Assembly (NCBI GenBank): GCA_900542945.1
Contig: UQPI01000032.1
Span: forward strand, 1-22,998
Source of the DNA: an uncultured Collinsella sp.
GTDB taxonomy: Bacteria > Actinomycetota > Coriobacteriia > Coriobacteriales > Coriobacteriaceae
Direction: 5' to 3'
DNA: 22,998 bases
Below, in pieces: positions 14,898 through 22,989 of this stretch; positions within the stretch are counted from its first letter, which is position 1; each line of letters begins with the position of its first letter. The notes under the pieces are model-generated. The model did not search any database, was not told the origin of the DNA, and saw nothing but the letters and a program-made list of their open reading frames with translations. The translations under genes and the position numbers were made by a program.

Positions 14898-15405
14898 AAT
14901 CTCCCTCCAGCCATTCGGGACGCGATTGATACGAGACATCGACCTTGAGCTCAACGTAGCCGCCCTCGGCGGCACCACCCATAGCCTGCGCAAACGCACC
15001 GATCACGGGCAACGGCTTGACCTCGCCGGAAACGGACACGGACGAGACGCCACCCGCACCGGCCCGGCCAAGCTCGATATCCCACGACAGCGGCCCGCCG
15101 GCATGAAAGATCGAAACGTTGGGCACTGCGGCAAGCCGGCGGCGGGTGAACTCCTTAAGATCATCGTCCTCCGCCGTCGTCGTGGTCATGAGCCGCGCGG
15201 TCTCGGCGGCGGCAGACTCCATGACCGCGCGCGTATAGAGCAGGCACACCGGTTGCAGTGCGAGAAGGATGAGCGTCAGAAACGTCGGCAGCAAAAAAGC
15301 GGCCTCGACCGTAGACTGCGCCCGGTCCTCGCACGCGATATCAATACAACGCGATGTCCTTAGCGCCCGCAGCGGCGTCGATAACCGACATCGAGGCAAC
15401 GCCAT
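14869..15405 (-). CDS. TadE-like pseudopilin
   Basis: Minor pilin of the tad pilus. The core is EDRAQSTVEAAFLLPTFLTL, with the class III leader (Glu at +5 after Ala) and a hydrophobic helix, then an exported domain containing AETARLM, FTRRRLAAVPNVS and ELKVDVSYQSRPEWLEG. The mature part is about 150 residues, normal for TadE. The start is uncertain: the first canonical ATG in frame (15405) lies deep inside the upstream 72-residue gene, while an ATT at 15345 overlaps that gene's stop as ATTGA with AAGGA 11 bases upstream, mirroring the ATGA junctions of the operon. I give the longer limit. It ends 29 bases into the TadG-like gene. Confidence 0.8.
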   Translation of the reverse strand: MALPRCRLSTPLRALRTSRCIDIACEDRAQSTVEAAFLLPTFLTLILLALQPVCLLYTRAVMESAAAETARLMTTTTAEDDDLKEFTRRRLAAVPNVSIFHAGGPLSWDIELGRAGAGGVSSVSVSGEVKPLPVIGAFAQAMGGAAEGGYVELKVDVSYQSRPEWLEGDYDSWIATWD

Positions 15406-15559
15406 GGGATGCCGCCCGCTCGACCAGCGCCGCCAAGCGCCCATCGGTGCCAGCACGCCAAAGTCCCGCAATCGCCAGCACGATCGATAACAGCGCCACC
15501 GTGACGATGGCGTATTCCACAGTCGCTTGGGCAACCTCCTCACGCAGAACGCCATGCAT
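15341..15559 (-). CDS. Small Flp/TadE-like pseudopilin, 72 residues
   Basis: It begins MHGVLREEVAQATVEYAIV, so it has a short charged leader, the class III pilin motif with E-Y at +5/+6 and a single hydrophobic helix (about residues 14-33). The short remainder (GTDGRLAALVERAASHGVAS) is helical. Length and motif are between Flp pilin and TadE. AGGAGGGG is 7 bases before the ATG, and only one base separates it from the upstream stop. Probably a minor pilin or a second Flp-type subunit. Confidence 0.85.
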   Translation of the reverse strand: MHGVLREEVAQATVEYAIVTVALLSIVLAIAGLWRAGTDGRLAALVERAASHGVASMSVIDAAAGAKDIALY

Positions 15560-15560
15560 T

Positions 15561-16124
15561 TCACGACCCCTCCTTTGAGTTTATTGTTTGCGGGACCAGG
15601 CGCACGGCGCGCAGACGACACGAAGCATCGCCAGTATCCGCGACAACCGTCACCATATCGACCCAGCCGCGTCCGTCGCGCACGATAGCGCCCCACACGT
15701 TGCCCTTGATATCGAGATAGCCGCTCAGAGCAAGTTGTGCCGTGGGTACCTCGTGATAGGCACGCAGCATATCCGCTGCCGCTTCGGTCATCGGTCGGTC
15801 CTCGGACCATGCAAGCCGGACCGCAATCGCGTTGCCCTCAGGCGAATCCGTCGCAGTGCCAGACCGCTTGTCGAGCGCCCGCAGAAAGGTTTGCGCCGTG
15901 ACAGCGACATCCGAATCGTCCGCATCTCGCATCTCATCTTTTTGAGACGCTACCGCCGAATCTGAGCCCAAATCGGAGGCGGTCCCAGGACGCTGCTGCC
16001 GCGCGGCGTTAAGCCCCCAAAGCACCACCGCTATCGCCACGGTCAGGCAAGCAAACACCAGCAGCACCCCGATGGGGCGCTCGCCCTCTACAGGCTGTTG
16101 ATGCCCTCGCTGATCGCATCCCAT
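15561..16124 (-). CDS. Membrane-anchored protein of unknown function in tad operon
   Basis: I do not recognise the family. A single hydrophobic segment (about residues 18-40, containing IGVLLVFACLTVAIAVVLWG) is followed by an acidic linker (ASQKDEMRDADDSD) and an extracytoplasmic domain of about 110 residues (TAQTFLRALDKR, LSGYLDIKGNVWGAIVRDGR). It lies between the Flp pilin and the 72-residue pseudopilin, so a pilus assembly role is likely. The ATG at 16124 overlaps the Flp gene by 37 bases; GTG at 16067 is an alternative that would remove most of the overlap. It ends one base before the next ATG. Confidence 0.7.
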   Translation of the reverse strand: MGCDQRGHQQPVEGERPIGVLLVFACLTVAIAVVLWGLNAARQQRPGTASDLGSDSAVASQKDEMRDADDSDVAVTAQTFLRALDKRSGTATDSPEGNAIAVRLAWSEDRPMTEAAADMLRAYHEVPTAQLALSGYLDIKGNVWGAIVRDGRGWVDMVTVVADTGDASCRLRAVRLVPQTINSKEGS

Positions 16125-16321
16125 AGCTCTTTAACCTTACCTTTAAATGCAACGATGGCAATAATCGCGATCACCACAAGCACGCCGACCAAGATGGCAT
16201 ACTCAGTGGTACCCTGTGCACTCTCCTCCTGCAATAGTTCCTTGGCGCGCTGACGAACATGTGCCGCCCGGCAAAACGCCCAGCCCTGGACCTTGCCAGC
16301 AGCGTCAGTCATCGTGTTCAT
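16088..16321 (-). CDS. Flp-family pilin (major subunit candidate)
   Basis: The 77-residue protein has a long leader (residues 1-35, with VRQRAKELLQEES) and the class III motif AQGTTEYAILVGVLVVIAII, followed by VAFKGKVKELWDAISEGIN, the usual length and ending of Flp pilins. E and Y sit at +5/+6 if cleaved after the Ala. GGAGGA lies 4 bases before the ATG, the best ribosome site of the operon, matching a protein needed in large amounts. It would be processed by a prepilin peptidase that is not encoded in the window and polymerised by TadA/B/C. Confidence 0.93.
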   Translation of the reverse strand: MNTMTDAAGKVQGWAFCRAAHVRQRAKELLQEESAQGTTEYAILVGVLVVIAIIAIVAFKGKVKELWDAISEGINSL

Positions 16322-16331
16322 GTATTCCTCC

Positions 16332-16973
16332 CTACATCATCCCGCCTGCTCCCAGCAGCGGGCCCAATATGGACAGAAGCAACGCCGGCAAGATGAGCGT
16401 GCCGGTGGGAATCAGCAGCTTGACGGGCGCACGTTCGATCTCGCGCTCGACCGCAGCGCGATGAGCCGCACGGATCTCGCGACTTTGAGCGGCCAGCGTC
16501 TCGGCAAGTGGGGCACCCAGGGCGAGCGCCTGCCCCACCGTGATGGCAAAGGTCTCGAGCGCTCGCACGTCCAGGTCGCGCGCGGCGGCCAACAACTCGT
16601 CCTCACGCGTGCCCACGCCCACCTGCCACGCCATGCAGGCGCGCTCAAGGCGAAGAGCCAGCACTGACCGGCGGTTGGCGCAGAAAATCTCAAGCGCCGC
16701 ATCAAACGAAAGACCGGCCGAAAGACCCAAGCGCACAACATCGATCATCTCGGACACTTCGCCGAGCGACACTCGCGCCGGGCCGCCCGCTCCAACCGCG
16801 CCCTTCACTCGCGCGGTCAGAGCATCGACCACCGAGCAACCCGCAGCAGCGACCAGCACCGCCTCGCGCTTGCAGGCCCCTGCGATCTTGCACGCATCCA
16901 CCCGATCCAAACCCGTCGCGACAAATACACTCAGGGCGCACAGGCAAGCCGCAACTGCAACCAGGGCGCTCAT
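16332..16973 (-). CDS. tadC: Flp pilus inner-membrane platform protein TadC
   Basis: Type II secretion F-domain platform protein, 213 residues, with an N-terminal membrane segment (SALVAVAACLCALSVF), a cytoplasmic helical domain (VRLGLSAGLSFDAALEIFC, RALETFAITVGQALALGAPL) and a C-terminal span (LLIPTGTLILPALLLSILGP). It pairs with TadB to convert the rotation or strokes of the TadA motor into pilin extraction. The ATG at 16973 overlaps the tadB stop as ATGA with GGAG close upstream; the longer frame to 17111 is not supported. Confidence 0.92.
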   Translation of the reverse strand: MSALVAVAACLCALSVFVATGLDRVDACKIAGACKREAVLVAAAGCSVVDALTARVKGAVGAGGPARVSLGEVSEMIDVVRLGLSAGLSFDAALEIFCANRRSVLALRLERACMAWQVGVGTREDELLAAARDLDVRALETFAITVGQALALGAPLAETLAAQSREIRAAHRAAVEREIERAPVKLLIPTGTLILPALLLSILGPLLGAGGMM

Positions 16974-17896
16974 AGCTCCACCCTCATAATGCGCCGGATA
17001 ACCACCAGGGCAACGGCGTTGAGGGCAAGACCCAGCACCACAGCGCCCGCGCCGGCAGGCGTCGCAAGACCGCGACGAAAATCTGCCGAAAGCAGCGCCA
17101 ACACCGCGCACATGCCCGCCGGCATCGCCGCGACCATATGCGCAGACATGCGAGCCTGCGACGTCTTAACATCCAGGCGGCGCTTGAGCTCAATGCGCTC
17201 CCCCACCATGCTCGATGCCTCGGACAGTAAGTCGGCAAGCGGAGCGCCGGTGCGCTGAGACACCTTAAGCGCCAAGGTCACAAGCGAAAGACCGGGGGCG
17301 TCGATACGCACGAGCAAGTCATCGAGCGCGTCGGTCGCCGAGATGCCGCAATCGATCGCCGCCGCCACCCGCAAAAACTCGTTATGCACTGGCTCTTGCG
17401 CATGAGCGCCCACAAAGCGCATGCCCTGGGCCAGCGAATGTCCCGAGGCAAGCGACATGGAAAGTGCGGTAAACGCCTCGGGCATTGCCTCTTCTGCATC
17501 GTGTTGCTCGCGCCGGCTCTCAAAGCCATCCCGAGCGGCACCAACGGCAAACGGAGCAACAAGTCCCAAGGCAAATCCGAGGGGCGATAACGACACCATC
17601 GTTAGTAAAACGCAGCAGACACCGCTCGATAGCAGCAGAAACGCCAAACGTCCCGAAGCATCTTCGATCACGAGGCCAAGGCGATGCGCCGGAGCCAGCG
17701 ATGCCCACGAACGGGCGATCTTTTTCAGCAGATCGTTTTCCACCAGCTCACGCGGCAGCTTCTCTGCCACCGTCTCGAGCGCCTGACGTGCCAGCTCCGC
17801 CGGCGGTACCTGCGGCACACGAGGTTCCGCCCCGCACGCCGTCGCGACAGAAAGCCCTGCCAAGCCCCCTACGACGAGGGGCACAGTGATCTCCAT
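16970..17896 (-). CDS. tadB: Flp pilus inner-membrane platform protein TadB
   Basis: The 308-residue T2SF-domain protein has an N-terminal hydrophobic segment, a central pair of spans (FLLLSSGVCCVLLTMVSLSP and LGFALGLVAPFAVGAA), the F domain (EEAMPEAFTALSMSLASGHS, RIDAPGLSLVTLALKVSQRTG) and C-terminal spans. GGAGGTGG lies close before the ATG. It overlaps the end of tadA by 28 bases and tadC by 4. Together with TadC it forms the membrane platform that TadA acts on. Confidence 0.93.
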   Translation of the reverse strand: MEITVPLVVGGLAGLSVATACGAEPRVPQVPPAELARQALETVAEKLPRELVENDLLKKIARSWASLAPAHRLGLVIEDASGRLAFLLLSSGVCCVLLTMVSLSPLGFALGLVAPFAVGAARDGFESRREQHDAEEAMPEAFTALSMSLASGHSLAQGMRFVGAHAQEPVHNEFLRVAAAIDCGISATDALDDLLVRIDAPGLSLVTLALKVSQRTGAPLADLLSEASSMVGERIELKRRLDVKTSQARMSAHMVAAMPAGMCAVLALLSADFRRGLATPAGAGAVVLGLALNAVALVVIRRIMRVEL

Positions 17897-19197
17897 TCGT
17901 CCACCTCCTCTTGTGTGAGCGTCCCCGACCGCAGGCCTTCTGCGATAAACGGCGGCTCGCGGTCAAGCGTCCAGGTGCGCTCGGCGGCATCGAACGTCAC
18001 ATAGCGCTCGAGCTCTACGCCGCCCGATGCGGCGCGTCGCACCCCCGAATACGAGGAGACGAAGCGCCTGCCATCGGCGTGGCGCTCGGACATCACGATA
18101 CCGTCGAGCGCCATGGCAATCTGCTCCTCGATGAGCTCACTCGGCAGGTCGATGCCATAACGCGCAAGCAACGTCAGACGCACCACGGTCTCCTGTTCTG
18201 AACCCGCATGAAGTGTGGTGAGCGACCCGTCGTGGCCCGTGTTCATGGCCTGCAACATGTCGCAGCACTCGGCACCGCGCACCTCGCCCACCACGATGCG
18301 GTCGGGGCGCATGCGCAGGGCATTAGTTACCAGGTCGCGGATCGTCACCGCGCCTTCACCCTCAATTGAAGCCTCGCGCGCCTCTAGGCGCACCACGTGC
18401 GGATGATGCGCAAACTTGAGCTCGGCAGAGTCCTCGATCGTCACGATGCGCTCGCCGGTGGAAATCTCACATGACAACGCGTTGAGCAGGGTGGTCTTAC
18501 CAGATCCCGTGCCTCCCGCAACCGCCAGGTCCTGTCGCAGCGACACCGCGCACGACAGCAGCTGCGCATACCAAAGCGGCAGCGACCCCAGCCCCACAAG
18601 CTCGTCCAGCGAGCAGATACGGTCCGAGAACTTTCGGATGGTGAGAATCGGTCCGTCAATCGCCACAGGCGGAATCACCGCGTTGACGCGATAGCCCGTT
18701 TTGAGGCGGGCGTTGACGATGGGGCTGCGCTCGTCGATACGGCGGCCAAGTGGCGAGATGATGCGGTCGATAAGCACACGGATCTGTTCATCATCCTCAA
18801 ACGCATGCTCGATGGGGTACAAGACGCCGCCGCGTTCAAAGAAAGCCGAGCGGCAGCCGTTGATCATGATCTCGGTAACGGTGTCGTCCTCGATGAGCGG
18901 CTGCAACGGCCCCAAGCCCACCACGTCATCCAAAATCTCGTCGATGATGGTTTCGCGCTCGGGCGTCGCGAGATCGGTCGGCTCCTCAACATTGAGCGCC
19001 GCCTCCACCGCGGGACGCAATTCCGAGCGGGCAAGTGCCGGGTCGATATAGGCGCTGATACGCGCCACTTCGTCGTAACCCATGCGGTCCATCACGGCGC
19101 GCTTGGTGCGTCGTTTCACGGCGCGGCGACGCCCCGCATCTACAGGCGCTGCCGCCGCCGCAGCGCCGGCAGCCTTAATCCTCGTCTGCAGGCTCAT
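17869..19197 (-). CDS. tadA: Flp pilus motor ATPase TadA/CpaF
   Basis: Hexameric secretion ATPase (GspE/VirB11 superfamily) powering pilus assembly, 442 residues. Residues 1-35 are an Ala/Arg-rich extension. The N-terminal domain (about 45-190) includes LGPLQPLIEDDTVTEIMING. Then Walker A GGTGSGKTT (228-236), Asp box IVTIEDSAEL (251-260), Walker B RIVVGEVRG (300-308) and His box TGHDGSLTTLHA (320-331). The ATG overlaps the upstream cpaE-like stop as ATGA. All catalytic motifs look intact. Confidence 0.96.
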   Translation of the reverse strand: MSLQTRIKAAGAAAAAAPVDAGRRRAVKRRTKRAVMDRMGYDEVARISAYIDPALARSELRPAVEAALNVEEPTDLATPERETIIDEILDDVVGLGPLQPLIEDDTVTEIMINGCRSAFFERGGVLYPIEHAFEDDEQIRVLIDRIISPLGRRIDERSPIVNARLKTGYRVNAVIPPVAIDGPILTIRKFSDRICSLDELVGLGSLPLWYAQLLSCAVSLRQDLAVAGGTGSGKTTLLNALSCEISTGERIVTIEDSAELKFAHHPHVVRLEAREASIEGEGAVTIRDLVTNALRMRPDRIVVGEVRGAECCDMLQAMNTGHDGSLTTLHAGSEQETVVRLTLLARYGIDLPSELIEEQIAMALDGIVMSERHADGRRFVSSYSGVRRAASGGVELERYVTFDAAERTWTLDREPPFIAEGLRSGTLTQEEVDEWRSLCPSS

Positions 19198-20846
19198 CGC
19201 TGATCACCCTCGCGCAACCAGGGAAGGCGGATACGCGGGCGTTCGGTACGCGTTGCACGGTCGGCGACCATATCGCCCCAAGGGCCGACGGCGCACCCCA
19301 GTTCCACGAGCATCTCGCGCGTGGCCTCGCGCATGCTAGTCGCAAAAGCACTGGTCTGCCCCACCGCCTCGTCAGCGCGCCCAAACGCCATGAGCGCGGC
19401 GAGATCCTGCCCGCCATCGGCGATACGAATCTTGGAGCTCAACGCACAGGCAATCTCAAAGCGCATGGCGACGTCCTCGTCTGCCCCGCGCGCACCGAAC
19501 CGGTTGAACACGGCGCTCATGCGCGTGCGCGGCACACCTACTCGACTTGCCAGTTCGATGACGCGCGACGCCGATGTCGCGGACGACACCGCCGCATCGC
19601 CAACGACCAGGCAACGGTCGCTCGCCGCCACCGCAGCCGCCACGGCGTCGCCCCAAAAGACCGAGGTATCGATAAAGACCACGTCGGATTCGCGACGCAG
19701 AACATCAAGCAGTAGCTCCACCGGACGCGCCATGAGCTCAGCTTGCTCGGGCGCCGCGACGGGACCCCAGAGCGTAACGCCCGGCGCCACGCGCATCGAT
19801 GTGGCTACGATATCCGGCTCGGTGAGCGTGCCCGCCGCCGACGGCTCGATAAGTGCCGCCATATCGCGCGGAGCATCGACGCCTAACAAGTCGTAAAGGT
19901 TTCCAAACATCAGGTCCAGGTCGAGCACGGCGGCACGCAAGCCCAACAGCGACGATGTGTGTGCCATGGTGGCAACGATCGTCGACTTGCCGCAACCGCC
20001 CGAACCCGAAATGGCGCAGATGACCGGAGCTCGATGCGGCGAAGCGGCAGCGTCTGCCGGCGGCATCGGAGGCGGCGGGGCGGGCGTCGGTGACAGCGCC
20101 CCCGTCTCCCCCGCCGCAACCACACGCTGCGTCCAAGCCGGCATGGCAGCTTGTTCGGTCTGCGAGGCAGGCTCGTTCTGCGCAATCTGCTCATGCTGCA
20201 TTAGCGACAACTCGCCGCACCCGGCAAAGCCCTCAACTTCGTCGAGTTCATCCACCAGATTCACGCCGTGCACGTATCCCATATCTACAGCCGGGGAGTC
20301 GCCAGCATGCTGCGCCGGCCCTCCAGCGTCATCGCATACAAGGGGGTTCCGGGGGCGCCGACCATGCTCGGCTTCCGCTTTTCCATAATCATCAACACGC
20401 GGACCTCTTGTAGCGCGAGGCGCCCCGGGTTCCCTATCAACAAAAGCATCGGGCTCAATCGTCATGTGCCGATCGGAATCAACCGCTCCCTCGCCCGCGC
20501 GCCCGTTGCCGCATACACTGTGCGCAGCGATGACCTCGGTCGCCCCCGCGCGAAACAGCCCCTCGATATCCGACGGATCGAGCGCTTCTATCAACACGAC
20601 CACGCGACTCACGCGGCCTTCGGCCGTCAGGCGCGCAACAGTCTTGCGCACATCTTCGGTATCAAACAGAGACGCCGCGATGATGGCAGCCCCGCGGCGC
20701 GACGGAAACGCCCGCGCCATGGAAACCAGCCCGTCCAGGTCACCCACGCGAAGCACCTGTGCACCCGCATCACGGCCCTCGACTTCCCGCTGCAACAGCC
20801 CGTAATCGCCGCACGCGCAGCACGCAAGCCAGATCGCCTTCATCAC
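19194..20846 (-). CDS. CpaE/TadZ-like MinD-family ATPase
   Basis: Pilus localisation factor of the MinD/ParA class, 550 residues. Residues 1-110 form a degenerate receiver-like domain (VVVLIEALDPSDIEGLFRAG), 110-270 a variable Pro/Ala/acidic linker ending in PTPAPPPPMPPA, and 273 onward the ATPase: SGSGGCGKST (280-289), VLDLDLMFGNLYDLL and VVFIDTSVF. The signature lysine of the deviant Walker A motif (KGGxGK) is Ser here, while the P-loop Lys is kept. The gene starts GTG-ATG and overlaps the upstream stop as GTGA, with GGAGG 6 bases before the GTG. It probably places the pilus machine at a cell site. Confidence 0.9.
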   Translation of the reverse strand: MMKAIWLACCACGDYGLLQREVEGRDAGAQVLRVGDLDGLVSMARAFPSRRGAAIIAASLFDTEDVRKTVARLTAEGRVSRVVVLIEALDPSDIEGLFRAGATEVIAAHSVCGNGRAGEGAVDSDRHMTIEPDAFVDREPGAPRATRGPRVDDYGKAEAEHGRRPRNPLVCDDAGGPAQHAGDSPAVDMGYVHGVNLVDELDEVEGFAGCGELSLMQHEQIAQNEPASQTEQAAMPAWTQRVVAAGETGALSPTPAPPPPMPPADAAASPHRAPVICAISGSGGCGKSTIVATMAHTSSLLGLRAAVLDLDLMFGNLYDLLGVDAPRDMAALIEPSAAGTLTEPDIVATSMRVAPGVTLWGPVAAPEQAELMARPVELLLDVLRRESDVVFIDTSVFWGDAVAAAVAASDRCLVVGDAAVSSATSASRVIELASRVGVPRTRMSAVFNRFGARGADEDVAMRFEIACALSSKIRIADGGQDLAALMAFGRADEAVGQTSAFATSMREATREMLVELGCAVGPWGDMVADRATRTERPRIRLPWLREGDQR

Positions 20847-21502
20847 TCGTCGCCTCCGCTCTTTTTGCCGCGCGCCGTGGCGGGAATCGTCAAGCTGACC
20901 GTTCCCTTGCCCGAGGCTCCCAGCAGTTCCTTGACGTCTTCGGGGTCAGCCGCCAGCGTCACCCATTCGATCTTGCCCTCGCGCGTGGCACCGGAATCCT
21001 CACTGGTATCGATCACGTACGCGCCGCACAGCCGATCGGTTACGCCGTCTTTTTGCACGTACACGTCCACGTAGCTGCCCACGCCCGCAGCACCGCCGAC
21101 CGAGTGCTCGGCATCGACCGCCACCGAAACGGCGACCTTACCCTTAGGCACCTCGAGCATGTGGCTCTCGGCCTTGGTGTAGACATTGCAGATCACGGCG
21201 TTTTTGGGAATACGCGAAGTCGTCACGTCGCCGCGCACCTGGCGCAGCTCGGTCGCCGCGTCACGCGGCAGCAGACTCGTCAGCCACTCCTGGGTTATGA
21301 CATTGGTCTCATCGAGGGTCTCGCCCACATCGATATCGCGCGCCGCGACGCATACCTCGACGCGATCGCCACCGTACTTGGCCAAGGTCTCAGCCTGGAC
21401 CTGTTCGGCTTGCGAGCGGATCGACGAGCCGTAAACCATGCAAAGCAGAGCAGCGAGCACGCCCGCGACCAGACTGATGGCGATGCGCTTGCTCTTGTTC
21501 AC
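20843..21502 (-). CDS. CpaB/RcpC-like SAF-domain protein, first gene of tad operon
   Basis: The 219-residue protein has one N-terminal membrane segment (RIAISLVAGVLAALLCMVYG) and an SAF domain (EVCVAARDIDVGETLDETNV, SRIPKNAVICNVY), then SYVDVYVQKDGVTDRL and a conserved C-terminal strand. CpaB/RcpC proteins form part of the periplasmic or cell-wall part of the tad apparatus; in a Gram-positive cell with no secretin it would sit at the outer face of the membrane. I chose GTG at 21502 (AGAGGAG 5 bases upstream) over ATG at 21517, which has no ribosome site. It overlaps the ATPase gene by 4 bases. Confidence 0.88.
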   Translation of the reverse strand: MNKSKRIAISLVAGVLAALLCMVYGSSIRSQAEQVQAETLAKYGGDRVEVCVAARDIDVGETLDETNVITQEWLTSLLPRDAATELRQVRGDVTTSRIPKNAVICNVYTKAESHMLEVPKGKVAVSVAVDAEHSVGGAAGVGSYVDVYVQKDGVTDRLCGAYVIDTSEDSGATREGKIEWVTLAADPEDVKELLGASGKGTVSLTIPATARGKKSGGDE

Positions 21503-21612
21503 GGCCGCTCCTCTCATGGCAGTGCCGGGCGAATGCCCGTACCACCATTGTCTGGGCGGCCAGAGTGCAAAGCGGCGCAATCGCAATCTTGGTTTTCGAT
21601 GTCAAACCAATC

Positions 21613-21631
21613 GCTGACCAAAAGCTGACCA
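21613..21631. promoter_or_regulatory. Direct repeat upstream of the tad operon
   Basis: GCTGACCA occurs twice (21613-21620, 21624-21631), one helical turn (11 bases) apart, within the 250-base gap before the tad operon. TTGACA on the minus strand lies just downstream (about 21600-21605) without a good -10. A regulator-binding site is possible. Confidence 0.35.
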
Positions 21632-21702
21632 GCCCGTCAAGCTCGCGGCAAGGTTTTGATCAGCACGTCAGCAAACTGCATGTTTCGAGGCTTTTCCGCA
21701 GC

Positions 21703-21736
21703 AAAAAAGCCGTCTCCCGAACAGTTGGGAGACGGC
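21703..21736 (-). terminator. Terminator of rsgA
   Basis: On the minus strand GCCGTCTCCC pairs with GGGAGACGGC (10 bp, perfect) around 8 bases, followed by TTTTTT; it lies 18 bases after the rsgA stop. Confidence 0.92.
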
Positions 21737-21754
21737 TGTCATAGGAAAAATCAA

Positions 21755-22939
21755 TTACAGATGGACATCGGGATCGAGCATTTGAGCACTCACGCGCATG
21801 GATGACGCCAGGTTTTGGAACGTTTCCAAACGCAGGCTGTCGATCTGCCCGGCGTCCTCGGCCTCGCGAACGGCGCAACCCGGCTCATGGGTATGCGTGC
21901 AATCGCCAAACCGGCACGCGCGCGATGCCTCGACAATCTCGGGGAAGGCGCGCGCCAGACCCCGCTCGTGACCCACGAGCGGTAAGCTGCGCAGGCCCGG
22001 GGCATCGGCGATCACGCCGGCGTCGCCCGGCAGCGCCACCATCACGCGCGCGACGGTAGTGTGACGGCCCTGGTCGTCGCGTTCGCGCACACCGCCGGTC
22101 GCCAACGTATCGTGGCCCAGCAGCGCATTGAGCAGCGTCGACTTGCCGGCACCCGACTCGCCCAGAATCATGGCGCAGCTCCCGGCAGGCACGCAGGAAC
22201 GGACCTCGTCCAGGCCGCGGCCCTCGGCAGAGGACGTCACGATCACGCGCACGTCCGGACCCACCAGGCGGCGCACGCGATCCAGATCGCGCTCGAGCTC
22301 CTCGACATCGCAGCGGTCAGCTTTGGTGAGTACCACCACCGGTTCGGCATCGCAGTCGAGCGCCAACACCAGCGAGCGCGCCACGCGGTCGAGCAGCACC
22401 TCGCCGGCACCGAGCGCCTGCACGATTAGCACGCTATCCACGTTGGAGCAGAGCACCTGGCGCTCTCCGCGGGCACGGCCGCGCCAACGCTCAAAGCTCG
22501 TACGGCGCGGCAGCACGCACTCAATCACGCCCATATCGTGCCCGGGAGCGCGGCGCACCGCCACACGGTCGCCCACGGCAGGCAGCAGGACCTCGTCCTC
22601 GCCGCGCGACTTGGCAAACCCCACGGCATGCTCGGCGCGGAAGGTATCGTCGGCAGTCGCCACCAGCGGAAACCCGCGATCCAAGCGCACCACGGCGCCA
22701 AGCTGCATCTGCTCGGGCTCCTCGGCATGTGCACAAAAATCATCAAAGGCAGTCTGCTGGGCTTCATCGACCGGCAGGTCATCAAACGCCGGAACATCCT
22801 GCAACGCGTCAAGCCCCGGTACACTCGCCAGCAACTCCTCAGCAGATGCGGGAGCTTCGGTCGCGAGCTTCCGACGACGATCGCGTTTAGCCCGCGCCCC
22901 CGTCGTCTTTTTCTTCGCTTTAGCCTTAGCCTTGCCCAC
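21755..22939 (-). CDS. rsgA: Ribosome small-subunit GTPase RsgA
   Basis: Circularly permuted GTPase (YjeQ/YloQ) that checks the decoding centre and releases RbfA late in 30S assembly. The motif order G4 (VVLTKAD), then G1 (ILGESGAGKSTLL), then G3 (DAPG) shows the permutation. The C-terminal zinc site is CRFGDCTHTHEPGC. An OB-fold domain precedes the GTPase. At 394 residues it is longer than usual (about 290-350) because of a Lys/Arg-rich N terminus (KAKAKAKKK) and an acidic stretch. The start is GTG at 22939 with GGGAGG 5 bases upstream. It stands alone with promoter and terminator. Confidence 0.95.
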   Translation of the reverse strand: MGKAKAKAKKKTTGARAKRDRRRKLATEAPASAEELLASVPGLDALQDVPAFDDLPVDEAQQTAFDDFCAHAEEPEQMQLGAVVRLDRGFPLVATADDTFRAEHAVGFAKSRGEDEVLLPAVGDRVAVRRAPGHDMGVIECVLPRRTSFERWRGRARGERQVLCSNVDSVLIVQALGAGEVLLDRVARSLVLALDCDAEPVVVLTKADRCDVEELERDLDRVRRLVGPDVRVIVTSSAEGRGLDEVRSCVPAGSCAMILGESGAGKSTLLNALLGHDTLATGGVRERDDQGRHTTVARVMVALPGDAGVIADAPGLRSLPLVGHERGLARAFPEIVEASRACRFGDCTHTHEPGCAVREAEDAGQIDSLRLETFQNLASSMRVSAQMLDPDVHL

Positions 22940-22960
22940 AAGCGCCTCCCAGCACCATAA

Positions 22961-22989
22961 ATCACAACTGAGCAGGTATTTTAAATCAA
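22961..22989 (-). promoter_or_regulatory. Candidate promoter of rsgA
   Basis: TTGATT (22984-22989) and TGTGAT (22961-22966) are 17 bases apart on the minus strand, 22 bases upstream of the start codon. The -10 box is imperfect. Confidence 0.35.
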
